From the NCBI RefSeq assembly GCF_004791025.1, contig NZ_SRUO01000013.1:1-64000 (forward strand): 64,000 nt of DNA, written 5' to 3'. This stretch comes from Mesorhizobium sp. M4B.F.Ca.ET.203.01.1.1 (GTDB lineage Bacteria; Pseudomonadota; Alphaproteobacteria; Rhizobiales; Rhizobiaceae). A program made the translations under genes and the position numbers. The notes beneath the pieces are model-generated. The model made no database searches and had not been told where the DNA came from. It saw only the letters and a program-made list of their open reading frames with translations. Shown piece after piece: positions 50,926 through 60,640 of the stretch. Within the stretch, counting starts at the first letter, position 1. Each line of letters begins with the position of its first letter.

Positions 50926-51954
50926 ATGATAAAAAGGGCAATTCTCGGCGCCGGAATCCTTGCCACTGGCATGTGGAGCGCGTCGTCATCGGCGTCCGCT
51001 GAAAACCTGACCATGTATTGCGGCGTCGACGAGGTCTGGTGTCAGCAGACGGCGCGGGCCTTCGAGGAAAAGACCGGTATCACCGTCGACATGACCCGCA
51101 AGAGCGCTGGCGAAATCTATGCCCAGCTGCGCGCCGAGGCCGCCAATCCCAAGGGTGACATCTGGTGGGGCGGCACCGGTGACCCGCACCTACAGGCGGC
51201 CGAGGAGGGTCTGACCGAGGAGTACAAATCACCCCTGCTCGACCAGTTGCAGCCCTGGGCAATCAAGCAGGCTGAAACATCCGGCCACCGCACGGTCGGC
51301 ATCTACTCCGGCGCATTGGGCTTCGGCTACAACAAGGACCTGCTCGTCAAGAACAATCTGCCCGAGCCGAAATGCTGGGCCGATCTGACCAAGCCGGAGT
51401 ACAAGGGGCATATCCAGGTCGCCAACCCGAATTCCTCAGGTACAGCTTACAACATGCTGGCGACCATCGTTCAGCTGTTCGGCGAGGACAAGGGTTTCGA
51501 GTACCTGAAAGCCCTGCACAAGAACGTCAACCAATACACCAAGTCGGGCTCGGCGCCGATCAAGGCCGCCGGGCTTGGCGAGACCACGATCGGCATCGTC
51601 TTCATCCACGACGCCGTGTCGCAGGTCGTCGCCGGATTCCCGATCGTTCCGGTCACCCCTTGCGAGGGAACCGGCTACGAGATTGGCTCAGAATCGATCA
51701 TCAAGGGTGCCCGCAACATGGAGGCCGCGAAAAAATTCTACGACTGGGCGCTCGAGGCCGATGTCCAGTCCACGGCGCAGGATGCGGGGTCGTTCCAGGT
51801 TCCGTCGAACAAGGCGGCAAAAACCTCGGACAAGGCGCCTGACCTCGCTGCCATCAAGCTGATCGACTACGACTTCAAGAAGTATGGATCGAGTGAAGAG
51901 CGCAAGCGCCTGTTGAAAAAATGGGACGAAGAGGTCGCGTCGCTGCCGCAATAG
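50926..51954 (+). CDS. fbpA: Iron(III)-type ABC transporter substrate-binding protein
   Basis: A 342-residue periplasmic protein. Sec signal peptide to about residue 25 (SSSASA), then the mature fold of the AfuA/FbpA group: LTMYCGVDEVWCQQTARAFE, KGDIWWGGTGDPHL, FGYNKDLLVKNNL and GTAYNMLATIVQLFG. These bind ferric iron, thiamine, phosphonates or polyamines. The double-permease partner and the ATPase support a ferric iron or similar cluster ligand. Tyrosine pair typical of FbpA is not clear to me, so the ligand is not certain. Confidence 0.85.
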   Translation: MIKRAILGAGILATGMWSASSSASAENLTMYCGVDEVWCQQTARAFEEKTGITVDMTRKSAGEIYAQLRAEAANPKGDIWWGGTGDPHLQAAEEGLTEEYKSPLLDQLQPWAIKQAETSGHRTVGIYSGALGFGYNKDLLVKNNLPEPKCWADLTKPEYKGHIQVANPNSSGTAYNMLATIVQLFGEDKGFEYLKALHKNVNQYTKSGSAPIKAAGLGETTIGIVFIHDAVSQVVAGFPIVPVTPCEGTGYEIGSESIIKGARNMEAAKKFYDWALEADVQSTAQDAGSFQVPSNKAAKTSDKAPDLAAIKLIDYDFKKYGSSEERKRLLKKWDEEVASLPQ

Positions 51955-51957
51955 CAG

Positions 51958-54246
51958 ATGCGCTTTCGCCAAACCCGCGGGCCGCTCGAACCGATCGTCG
52001 TCCTCTGGATGGCGATCGGCTGGGTGGGGTTTGCCCTGCTGCCCTGGTACGGCATCGAAGACGGGTTCTTCGGTTTTTCCTGGCTGTTCGACGGCTACCC
52101 GTTCGATAGCAAATTCGCTCCAGCGCTGGTTCTGGCCCTCAAGGGCGAAAAACTGTGGCTGGCGCCGCTCGGCTTCCTCCTGCCGGCGCCGCTGCTGCTG
52201 TGGGGTCGCAACAAATCCGATCCGTTTTTCGGCCGGCTGCTGGTCATTGTCGGCGCTGCCGGTTTTGGCTGGCTTTTGTTCCAGGGCTTCGCCATCGGGT
52301 TGCACGGCTGGCAGTTCAGCTGGCTGACCAGCCTGTTCGGCGATCTTGGCGACCGCCAGTTCGGCATGGGCTACGGCGCCCTGCTGGTCAGTGGCGCCTT
52401 TCTGTTTCTGCTCACCCTTGGCATTGCCTCGCGCGGTGCCGTCGGTGGCGACGTTTTCGTCGTCAGCTCGATCGGCTTCGTCGTCGCGGTGGTTTCCATC
52501 TTCATCTTCATGCCGATCCTGATGATGCTGGCCAACGCCATGCAGACCGACGACGGTGGCTATTCGCTTGTCACGTTCCTGGCCAAGCTGTTCAGTTCGC
52601 GCTTGTGGAGCCTGGACTGTCTCGCCGGCGGCAGCCGCTGCGGCGTTGCCTGGAACTCGCTGCTGCTCGCCGTGCTCGTCGGCCTGCTGACCATGTTTCT
52701 GGGGTTGGTGTTCGCGCTTGTCGTGACACGCAGTGATTTCCGCTATGGCAAGCTGCTGCGTGCGCTGACTGTGTTGCCGATCATCACCCCGGCCTTCGTC
52801 ATCGGCCTTGCCATCATCCTGTTGTTCGGGCTGTCGGGCGCGGTGACCCAGAGCGTCGCCGGCGTCTTCGGCATCCAGCCGACACGCTGGGTCTATGGCC
52901 TTCCCGGCCTGCTTATCGCCCAGGTTCTCGCTTTCACCCCGATCGCCTTCCTGGTTCTGATCGGCGTCGTCGAAGGCGTCAGCCCATCCATGGAAGAGGC
53001 CTCGCAGACGCTCCGCGCCAGCCGCTGGCAGACCTTCTGGACCGTATCCCTGCCGCTGATGCGGCCAGGCCTCGCCAACGCCTTCCTGCTCGGCTTCATC
53101 GAAAGCATGGCCGATTTCGGCAATCCGCTGGTGCTGAGCGGCAACTATGACGTCCTGTCGACGGAAATCTTCTTCGCCATTGTCGGCGCGCAGAACGATG
53201 CAGCACTTGCGGCGATCCTGGCACTGGTGCTGCTAGGCTTCACGCTTGGCGCCTTTTACGCGCAACGCTTCTGGATCGGCAGGCGTTCCTATACCACCGT
53301 CACCGGCAAGGGCGATGCCGGCGTCCATCCGCGCCTGCCGGACGGGCTGACACGCGCGCTCTATGTTATCGCCGGCCTGTGGACGGCGTTCACCGTGCTG
53401 GTCTACGCGGTGATCTTCTACGGCAGCTTTGTCAGGCTGTGGGGGGTCGATCAGAGCCTGACGCTGCAGCACTACAAGAAAGCGTTCGCCGTCAGCTGGA
53501 ATGAATTCGGCATCCATTGGTCGGGGTCGGCGTGGAGTTCGTTCTGGACGACGATGGAGATCGCGCTGATATCGGCGCCACTGACCGCAGGGGTAGGACT
53601 TCTGACCGCCTACCTTCTCGTTCGCCAGAATTTCCGTGGCAAGAATGCCTTCGAATTCGCGACCATGCTGTCTTTCGCGATTCCAGGAACGGTCATTGGC
53701 GTCAGCTACATCATAGCCTTCAACGTGCCGCCGATCGAACTGACTGGAACCGGCATCATCCTCGTGCTGTCGTTCATCTTCCGCAACATGCCAGTCGGCG
53801 TACGCGCCGGCGTCGCCTCGATGTCGCAGATCGACCGCAGCCTGGACGAATCCTCGCTGACGCTTGGCGCCAATTCGTGGCAGACCTTCAGACGCGTCAT
53901 CCTGCCCTTGCTGAGATCGGCGATGCTGGCGGCGCTTGTCTATTCCTTCGTGCGCGCCATGACCGCGATCAGCGCCGTCATCTTCCTGGTCAGTGCGCGT
54001 TACGATCTTTCGACCAGCTATATCGTCGGACGTGTCGAGAACAATGAATACGGCATCGCCATCGCCTATTCGACGGTACTGATCGTCGTCATGCTGGTGG
54101 TCATCGGCCTGATGCAACTGGTCGTCGGCAGCCGCAATATCGGCCGGCGCGGTATCCAGAAAGGCGACGGTGGCTGGAGCGTGCGCACCAATGTCAGCCT
54201 GCCGGCAACGCCAGGGGGCCAGACGACAATAGCAGGAGCCGGGTGA
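51958..54246 (+). CDS. fbpB: Iron(III)-type ABC transporter permease, fused double domain
   Basis: A 762-residue membrane protein holding two permease domains: one near residues 235-430 (loop with EGVSPSMEEASQTLRASRWQ) and one near residues 530-725 (loop with MSQIDRSLDESSLTLGANSW). About 190 residues of extra hydrophobic N-terminus precede the first. The FbpB/AfuB fused design lets a single chain form the channel. It starts 3 bases after the fbpA stop; its stop overlaps the ATPase start by one base. Confidence 0.9.
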   Translation: MRFRQTRGPLEPIVVLWMAIGWVGFALLPWYGIEDGFFGFSWLFDGYPFDSKFAPALVLALKGEKLWLAPLGFLLPAPLLLWGRNKSDPFFGRLLVIVGAAGFGWLLFQGFAIGLHGWQFSWLTSLFGDLGDRQFGMGYGALLVSGAFLFLLTLGIASRGAVGGDVFVVSSIGFVVAVVSIFIFMPILMMLANAMQTDDGGYSLVTFLAKLFSSRLWSLDCLAGGSRCGVAWNSLLLAVLVGLLTMFLGLVFALVVTRSDFRYGKLLRALTVLPIITPAFVIGLAIILLFGLSGAVTQSVAGVFGIQPTRWVYGLPGLLIAQVLAFTPIAFLVLIGVVEGVSPSMEEASQTLRASRWQTFWTVSLPLMRPGLANAFLLGFIESMADFGNPLVLSGNYDVLSTEIFFAIVGAQNDAALAAILALVLLGFTLGAFYAQRFWIGRRSYTTVTGKGDAGVHPRLPDGLTRALYVIAGLWTAFTVLVYAVIFYGSFVRLWGVDQSLTLQHYKKAFAVSWNEFGIHWSGSAWSSFWTTMEIALISAPLTAGVGLLTAYLLVRQNFRGKNAFEFATMLSFAIPGTVIGVSYIIAFNVPPIELTGTGIILVLSFIFRNMPVGVRAGVASMSQIDRSLDESSLTLGANSWQTFRRVILPLLRSAMLAALVYSFVRAMTAISAVIFLVSARYDLSTSYIVGRVENNEYGIAIAYSTVLIVVMLVVIGLMQLVVGSRNIGRRGIQKGDGGWSVRTNVSLPATPGGQTTIAGAG

Positions 54247-55322
54247 TGGCCGAAATTCGCGGCAACGCTGCCTCGGTGACCTTCGAGCACGTCACCAAGA
54301 CTTATCCCGGCGCCAGCACGCCGGCGGTCAACGACATTTCGCTTGCGATCGAGGCCGGCAAGCTGGTGACGCTTCTCGGACCTTCCGGCTGCGGCAAGAC
54401 GACGACGCTGCGCATGATCGCCGGCCTGGAGATGCCGTCCAGCGGCCGTATCCTCATCGGCGGCAACGACGTAACGAGCTTGCCGGCCACCGACCGCGAC
54501 GTTTCCATGGTGTTCCAGTCCTATGCGTTGTTCCCTCACATGACGGTGATGGAAAATGTCTCCTACGGTCTGCGCTTCTCCGGCCATGACAAGAAGGAGG
54601 CCGCGTCCCGCGCCCGCGCCGGCCTGGAGTTGGTCGGCCTGACCGGTTTCGAGGCGCGCCTGCCCAGCGAACTGTCGGGTGGTCAGCAGCAGCGCGTGGC
54701 GGTGGCGCGCGCACTGGTGCTAGAACCGCAAGTGCTGCTGTTCGACGAGCCGCTCTCCAACCTAGATGCCAAGCTGCGCCGGCATGTGCGTGAGGAAATC
54801 AGGGAGATCCAGACTAAGCTCGGGTTGACTGTGGTCTACGTCACGCACGACCAGGAAGAGGCGCTTGCGGTTTCGGACCGCATCATCGTCATGAACAAGG
54901 CGGTGGTCGCACAAGACGGTACGCCGCGCGAACTATACGACGCGCCAGCCAACGCATTCGTTGCCGACTTCATCGGTGAAGCCAACATCCTGGATTGCGA
55001 GGTGGTTGCGGTGCAAGGGGACGAAGCTACCGTGCGGCTAGACACGCTTGCCTTGAAACTGCCGGCGCTTGGCCACCAAGCCGGCCCGGCGAAGCTGGCC
55101 GTCCGTCCAAGCCGCATCGAGATCGGTCCTGCTGGCGCGCCGCAGACGATCGCAGGCACGCTCGCAAAGGCCACCTATGCTGGCAGCCATCTCGAACTGG
55201 TCGTTGCCACGGCACTTGGCAACGTGTTCGTGTTGTCGCGCAACGTCGATGCGCCGTTTCAGGCGGGCGACAATGTCGGCATCGGTTTTCCGGAACGCGG
55301 ACCGGTTCTGATCAAAGCTTGA
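54246..55322 (+). CDS. fbpC: Iron(III)-type ABC transporter ATP-binding protein
   Basis: A 358-residue ATPase: Walker A GPSGCGKTTTLRM, Q-loop VFQSYALFPHMTV, signature LSGGQQQRVAVAR, Walker B LLFDEPLSNLDAKLRR, and a C-terminal TOBE-like regulatory domain (about 250-358). It belongs to the FbpC/PotA group. ATG 54246 overlaps the permease stop (TGATG) and is spaced about 8 bases from AGGAG; a GTG three bases earlier is a worse choice. Confidence 0.92.
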   Translation: MAEIRGNAASVTFEHVTKTYPGASTPAVNDISLAIEAGKLVTLLGPSGCGKTTTLRMIAGLEMPSSGRILIGGNDVTSLPATDRDVSMVFQSYALFPHMTVMENVSYGLRFSGHDKKEAASRARAGLELVGLTGFEARLPSELSGGQQQRVAVARALVLEPQVLLFDEPLSNLDAKLRRHVREEIREIQTKLGLTVVYVTHDQEEALAVSDRIIVMNKAVVAQDGTPRELYDAPANAFVADFIGEANILDCEVVAVQGDEATVRLDTLALKLPALGHQAGPAKLAVRPSRIEIGPAGAPQTIAGTLAKATYAGSHLELVVATALGNVFVLSRNVDAPFQAGDNVGIGFPERGPVLIKA

Positions 55323-55685
55323 AGGGTTCTACGCAGAGGTCGCGAATCTGGGCTAACACACCGTTGCCGGCTCCGGTCACATCGAAGCCGCCCAAGTTTC
55401 AAGACGTTGAGCACCGTTTGAAAGATCCTGTCGGTCTCGCCGCTGTGGTCGTCCTACGCACGGATGAGACGACCACTGTTTGCCGCGGCGTCCGAGACGG
55501 CTCGCGATACGCGTGAGCCGCAGATGCTTTTTTCGTGCTATGATGGGCTTGCAACCTTGACCTCGGCATATGGCAGAGGCCGAACGCTGTTTGCTCTGGC
55601 GCGGGAGTTTGCGCCCAGCGGGCGCAACCCGAAATGTAGTGTTGCTGCCTTTTGCTGACTGAGCTTGGGCGAGGAGTTTGTGTCC
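55323..55685. other. Non-coding region after the iron transporter operon
   Basis: 363 bases. The short ORF at 55464-55658 lacks homology and has no good ribosome site, so I do not call it. It should contain the fbpC terminator and the promoter of the peroxiredoxin-like gene; no clear hairpin is seen. Confidence 0.4.
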
Positions 55686-56330
55686 ATGTCCATGTGTAGT
55701 GTTAACCGCCCACTGCAGCCGGGCGACCCAGCGCCCAATATAGTGCTCGATGCTATCTCGCGAGAAGGCAAGATTGCGCTCAATGATTTTCGAGGCCGTA
55801 GCCCGTTGTTGATCGGTTTGTTTCGCGGTCTGCACTGTCCGTTCTGCCGCCGTCACGTCGCGGCCATGGCGCAACTCAATCCGGCTCTGCGTGAGAAAGG
55901 CGTCGAGTGCCTGGCAGTGGTCAATACGCCGGTCGAACGGGCGCGGCTCTATTTCCGCTACCACCCGATGCCCCACCTTCTCGCCGCGTCCGACCCGGAG
56001 CGGGCCTCGCATCGTGCTTTCGGCTTGCGCGAGGTCGGGATGGACGCGGTCGCGGCGATACAGATTGACCTTCCAGGCGAGTTGCCAGAACCTATGGACG
56101 TGATGGCAATGAACGAATTTCTCAACAAGAAGGAAGGATATGAGATTACGGAAGCCGATCAGCAGATGATGGGTTCCGGCCAGGCGCAGCTTGTCGGTCA
56201 GTTCCTAATCGACCGGGAGGGCATCGTGCGCTGGAGCTTCACTGAAATTCTGGAGGTTGGTCTCCAAACGTTCAGGGCGCCGAAACCCGAGGAACTGATA
56301 TCGGTAGCGTCCCAAGTCGCACATCAATAG
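55686..56330 (+). CDS. Peroxiredoxin-like (AhpC/TSA family) protein
   Basis: A 214-residue thioredoxin-fold protein with the active-site segment IGLFRGLHCPFCRRHVAAMA (CPFC near residue 50). The family detoxifies peroxides using a thiol; the CxxC in this subgroup also resembles thioredoxin-like redox proteins. ATG 55686 follows GAGGAG; a TTG frame start 21 bases earlier is less likely. The two amine-oxidase types in the window release peroxide, but no regulatory link is seen. Confidence 0.82.
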   Translation: MSMCSVNRPLQPGDPAPNIVLDAISREGKIALNDFRGRSPLLIGLFRGLHCPFCRRHVAAMAQLNPALREKGVECLAVVNTPVERARLYFRYHPMPHLLAASDPERASHRAFGLREVGMDAVAAIQIDLPGELPEPMDVMAMNEFLNKKEGYEITEADQQMMGSGQAQLVGQFLIDREGIVRWSFTEILEVGLQTFRAPKPEELISVASQVAHQ

Positions 56331-56954
56331 GCTGCCGAAAAATTCGCTCGACCACCGCGCCCTGTAACGATTCTATGGGTTTGAGGCCATGATCAAGGTG
56401 CTGAAGCGCGGCCCGGGTCTGCCCGTAAGCTTCGTAGCGCGATTCCATTCAACGGGCGGACGCCAGAGTGAACCAGCCTCAGCGCATAGGCCAGACGACG
56501 TTCCCTCCACAATCAACGCTTGCAACGGCTGGATAGGGCACTGTTACGCCTTCAGGCAGCACCCAGCGGCGACCAGAGACGATGTGGGTTTCGGGTGGAA
56601 ATTAATGTAGCAAACCATCAGCATGGATAACCCGTCGGGGGCTGCGCCGCCACGGACGCAAACCGCGACATGGGGCGATCCTGACTTGACCGGCAGCTTC
56701 GCGTCCAATTTCGGCCTAACAGGCAAAGTTCGTCGTTGTCCTGAAGCGGACTCCATCAAGCTGAGGGTCGTGATTGCGACTCTCCCCGATCCGTATCCAA
56801 ACCCATGGAAGGGACGAGACGCGACCATGAGCGGGAACGGCTCAGCCCATACCAAGACGCAATAATTTAGGTTACCTTTCCGGGGCTGAGCTATCGCGAC
56901 CTATGGTCGGGTCGCATCACTTGGGAGACCGTCGTCCAATCTCAAAGCCGCATC
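56331..56954. other. Non-coding region upstream of the adenylate cyclase gene
   Basis: 624 bases with several short ORFs on both strands (for example 56389-56610, 56544-56855, 56623-56865) but no family motif, no consistent codon use and no good ribosome sites. I read it as intergenic or decayed sequence. Confidence 0.5.
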
Positions 56955-58727
56955 ATGCGTCGATCGCTATTTCAGAAGTATTTCTTCGTCTTGTTTGCCG
57001 CGGCCATTTTTCCGATCGCTGCCGGTGGCATCAGCAACACGTGGTTCAGCTATGTCGACCAGCATGCGATCCTCAGTGCCCTGCTGCAGTCCGAGGCAAC
57101 ATCGGCGGCCGACAAAATTGAGAGCTTTCTTGACGGCATCCAGCTTCCGCTAGGCTCGACGATCCCCCCGGAAGGATCGAATATGGCCAGCGTGAAACAG
57201 CTTCGGCTTCTTGCCGTACGAGCGATGCACGAGGTCCCGGGAATCCTCAGCATCAGTATTGTCGACGGTACTGGCGCGGAGCGGCTGCACATCTCTCGCA
57301 TTGGCAAAAACAGGACAGAAAGCGGGGCGGATCGCTCAGGCGATCCCGCTGTCGTGGGCCTCAGGACGGCGAAGGTGTGGTACGGTCCAGTCATTTATCG
57401 CCCGGGGTCCGAACCCTCCCTAACCATGGCGATGGCCAGCTACGACAATTTAGCCGTCGCCAACTCGGTCATCGCCGAAATCAGTCTGAAGCCGATCTGG
57501 CTCATCGTTTCCGAAATCCGCGTGGGCCGCAGCGGCCAGGGATTTGTCATCGACCAGGCCGGCCACCTCATCGCTCACCCCGCGATCAGCAAAGTGATGG
57601 AGGGCGCGGACGAGAAAGCAGCGCTGGCCCTGCGCGAATTGCGGGATGCGAGCGCTGCCGCAGGCGGCACTGCGATTGCAAGCCGCAACGCCGAGAATGA
57701 ACGCGTTGTGATTGCTGGCGCGCCGGTTACCGCGGCAGGCTGGACGGTAATTGTCGAGCAGTCGCAGGCAGAGGCTTTTGCGCCTCTATACGCTTCATTG
57801 TGGCGGACGGGCGGGTTGTTGTTCCTCGCCACAGTCCTTGCGGCGGTGCTCGCATACTGGCTTGCCAGACGGATGAGCGGGCCTATCCTCCTGTTGGAGG
57901 AGGGCGCTCTCAAGATCGGTGCTGGACAGTTCGATCACCGGCTCACCATCTCCACTGGAGACGAACTTGAACGGTTGGCTGCTCGGTTCAACCAAATGGC
58001 GCAGGAACTTGCCACATCGCGGGACCGCGCGGAACGACTGACGCGGTTGAAGCGCTTCCTTGCACCACAGGTTGCGGAACTCGTAGAGAAGGCCGGTGAC
58101 GAGCGAATGCTCGCTGGACAGCGCGCAGAAGTAGTCGCTGTTTTTAGCGACTTGCGTGGCTTTACTGCATTTTCATCGCACGCTGAGCCTGAGAACCTCA
58201 TGCAGGTCCTGCGCGAGTACTATGAGGCGCTCGGCGCGATAATCACCAAGTATGAAGCAACGCTGACCAGTTTTTCGGCGGATGGATTGATGATCCTCGT
58301 CAACGCCCCGGTTCCATGTGAAGAGCCGGCGCTTCATGCCGTAAAAATGGCTGTCGACATGCAGGATTCCACACAAGAGCTCATATCTGATTGGCGGCAG
58401 CGTGGTTATGAGATTGGCTTCGGCATGGGTCTCGCTATGGGGTGGGCAACGGTGGGTCGGATTGGCTATGAGGCCCGCGCTGACTACACCGCAATTGGCA
58501 ATGTCGTGAACTTGGCGTCGAGGCTGTGTTCGTCCGCTGAAGATCGACAAATCCTTATCGATTATTCCGTGGCGCGCCATTTGCCTGGTAACATGCCGAT
58601 CGTTGACCTCGGCACGCGCCAGTTCAAAGGCCTCGAAGGGCACGTTCGCGTCTACAATGTTGAGACGCAAGGAAGCGAACGACCGAAATTAGATTCTGCT
58701 GAGAACGACGCCAGGCAAAAGGGCTAG
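56955..58727 (+). CDS. Membrane-bound class III adenylate/guanylate cyclase with periplasmic sensor
   Basis: A 590-residue receptor cyclase. A membrane helix at about 10-28, a periplasmic Cache-like sensor (about 35-280, with GQGFVIDQAGHLIAHP), a second helix at 286-305, a HAMP linker, then the class III catalytic domain (about 390-560). The two metal aspartates are present: Asp399 in FSDLRGFT and Asp443 in SADGLMILVNAP; the transition-state Asn/Arg pair is in NVVNLASRL. The residue aligned with the purine-selecting lysine appears to be Ser439. It would make cAMP (or another cyclic nucleotide) in response to an outside ligand. Confidence 0.88.
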   Translation: MRRSLFQKYFFVLFAAAIFPIAAGGISNTWFSYVDQHAILSALLQSEATSAADKIESFLDGIQLPLGSTIPPEGSNMASVKQLRLLAVRAMHEVPGILSISIVDGTGAERLHISRIGKNRTESGADRSGDPAVVGLRTAKVWYGPVIYRPGSEPSLTMAMASYDNLAVANSVIAEISLKPIWLIVSEIRVGRSGQGFVIDQAGHLIAHPAISKVMEGADEKAALALRELRDASAAAGGTAIASRNAENERVVIAGAPVTAAGWTVIVEQSQAEAFAPLYASLWRTGGLLFLATVLAAVLAYWLARRMSGPILLLEEGALKIGAGQFDHRLTISTGDELERLAARFNQMAQELATSRDRAERLTRLKRFLAPQVAELVEKAGDERMLAGQRAEVVAVFSDLRGFTAFSSHAEPENLMQVLREYYEALGAIITKYEATLTSFSADGLMILVNAPVPCEEPALHAVKMAVDMQDSTQELISDWRQRGYEIGFGMGLAMGWATVGRIGYEARADYTAIGNVVNLASRLCSSAEDRQILIDYSVARHLPGNMPIVDLGTRQFKGLEGHVRVYNVETQGSERPKLDSAENDARQKG

Positions 58728-58865
58728 GCTCCTCTGCATCGACGTCCGCAATCGCCGCCGATCCTCGGCCTCGCCGCAAGCCACTTTGCTCAATGAGATC
58801 AATTGGGTTAGTCTCGCAATATGCGCCATCGCTGATAAACCATTTCGCTGAGGGGGCGAAAGTTC

Positions 58866-59771
58866 ATGGAGATGCAGCAGGTCCGCTATTTTTTGGCCCT
58901 GTCCAATACGTTGAATTTCACCAGAGCGGCCGAAGAGTGCAACGTCACGCAGCCGGCGCTTACGCGCGCCATCAAGACGCTTGAAGAGGAACTGGGCGGA
59001 GAGTTGCTTCGGCGCGAGCGCCAGCATTCGCACCTCACCGAACTTGGGCGCCGCATGCTGCCGCTGCTGCAGCAGTGTTATGATGCCGCCACTTCCGCCA
59101 AATCGCTTGCCAAGGCAGTGCAAAGCAGCGACGTCGCGCCGCTCAATGTCACGATCTCGAACAGCGTCAATATCGCGCTGCTGGTGTCGCCGTTTACGGA
59201 GCTTTTCCGGGCCTATCCCGGCGTTCACCTCAAGATCAACCGTGGTTCGCCGGCTGCCGTCATCGACGCGCTGAAAAGTGGTGATGCCGAACTGGCGATT
59301 GCCGGGCCGCTGGGACAGGTCTGGGATCGCCTGGACGTGTGGCCGCTGTTTCAGGAGGAGATTGAGCTCGCCGTAAATTCCGATCATCCGCTTGCCCGGC
59401 GCAATGAGGCCGATGTCTCGCTGGCCCAGCTTGCGGCAGAGCCTGTGCTCAGCCGGATCGATTGGGAGACGAGCGAGGAACTGTCGCGCTGCCTTTCCGC
59501 AAAAGGCTACTCGCCTCGAACCGCGCATGAAGTAGAAACCGACCAGGACCTACTCGCGCTGCTCGAGGCCAATGCCGGGGTCGGCTTTGTCTCGCTTACG
59601 GCGCCGCGATCCTCGAACACCCGGCGGCTCAAGCTTCGCGATCTGGACGTCTCGCGGATCGTTTCCGTTTATGCGGTTGCCGGCAGGCAGCGCTCGCCTG
59701 TCGCGACAACGCTGCTCAACCTGCTGAGGTCAGCAGATTGGTCGACATTCGGCGTCAGCGAGCCCGCCTGA
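58866..59771 (+). CDS. LysR-family transcriptional regulator
   Basis: A 301-residue LysR protein: HTH at residues 1-60 (QVRYFLALSNTLNFTRAAEE, VTQPALTRAIKTLEEELGGE) and a substrate-binding domain after residue 90. Its 3' end overlaps the convergent peroxiredoxin-like gene by 17 bases. Hydrogen-peroxide sensing of the OxyR type is suggested by the neighbour only; the two conserved OxyR cysteines are not obvious here, so a different ligand is likely. Confidence 0.9.
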   Translation: MEMQQVRYFLALSNTLNFTRAAEECNVTQPALTRAIKTLEEELGGELLRRERQHSHLTELGRRMLPLLQQCYDAATSAKSLAKAVQSSDVAPLNVTISNSVNIALLVSPFTELFRAYPGVHLKINRGSPAAVIDALKSGDAELAIAGPLGQVWDRLDVWPLFQEEIELAVNSDHPLARRNEADVSLAQLAAEPVLSRIDWETSEELSRCLSAKGYSPRTAHEVETDQDLLALLEANAGVGFVSLTAPRSSNTRRLKLRDLDVSRIVSVYAVAGRQRSPVATTLLNLLRSADWSTFGVSEPA

Positions 59772-60459
59772 GCGCCGCGATCATCTCGTCAATGTCCATG
59801 CGCCGGCGGTAGTCCGGATCGACGAAGCGATCCGCGATGATGCCGTTCGTTCCGACGATGAAGGTGGCTGGGATCGGCAGAAACCAGCTGCTGTTGCCCT
59901 GGTAGTTGGGCAGATCGAGCCCCAGGCCCATCAGCCGCTCCATCTCTGCACCGACCCAGATCGCAAGGTTGAGGGACAATGCGTAGCCGTTGTCCATGTC
60001 GACCAGAAACGGGAACTGCGCGCCAACCGCGGCCTTCATGGCTTTGGCAAATTTGCGCCGCTCGGGCATTATCACGACCACCTGTCCACCAAGCTCAGCG
60101 ATCTCGCGCTGCACCTCGACGATGCCGATGGCGTTCAAGCGGCAGTAGGGGCACCAGTGCCCACGCTGAAAGGTGATGACGGCTGGGCCCTTGGCGAGGA
60201 TTTCCGACAGGCTGACGAGCTTGCCATCGTCATCAGGCAACAGGAAACCGGGCATGGCATCGCCCGGAGCCGGCGCCATGGTCCCGGCCCCTTGTTTCTC
60301 AAGGCGATCCACCAGTCGCTCTACAGCGTCCGCGAATTCCGAGTTCAGACGGCGAACCGCCGCGGCAACCACCGCCAGCCGTTCGTTGAGAGGCGCATCA
60401 AGTTCGATGGCTGCCTGGACGGACTGCTCGAATGTCATTGCCTGGTCGTCGGCGGTCAT
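59755..60459 (-). CDS. Peroxiredoxin-like (AhpC/TSA) protein
   Basis: A 234-residue protein: an N-terminal helical part (about 1-70), then a thioredoxin fold with the redox motif ITFQRGHWCPYCRLNAIGIV (CPYC near residue 108). Related proteins are annotated as AhpC/TSA antioxidant or redoxin family. Converges with and overlaps the LysR gene end. ATG 60459 is used; an in-frame ATG at 60438 is another choice. It is 181 bases downstream of the NADH dehydrogenase gene on the same strand. Confidence 0.85.
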   Translation of the reverse strand: MTADDQAMTFEQSVQAAIELDAPLNERLAVVAAAVRRLNSEFADAVERLVDRLEKQGAGTMAPAPGDAMPGFLLPDDDGKLVSLSEILAKGPAVITFQRGHWCPYCRLNAIGIVEVQREIAELGGQVVVIMPERRKFAKAMKAAVGAQFPFLVDMDNGYALSLNLAIWVGAEMERLMGLGLDLPNYQGNSSWFLPIPATFIVGTNGIIADRFVDPDYRRRMDIDEMIAALRRAR

Positions 60460-60640
60460 GTCTGCACTTTCACGCGTCCCGCACAGCCTACCACCGGAGC
60501 CCCTCGGCCATTGCCATGTTTTTCCTGCATGGTTTCGATGCCCCCCGTGCATCGTCGCATGCCAGGTTCCTGTTCCATTCGCCTCCCAACCAGATATCCC
60601 CCGACGATCCGATCCGCCGGCACACTTTGGGCGACATGCA

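Noticed and set aside
56544..56855. 103-residue minus-strand ORF upstream of the cyclase
   Set aside because: No ribosome site, no family motif, and overlapping ORFs of similar quality on the other strand; likely non-coding.
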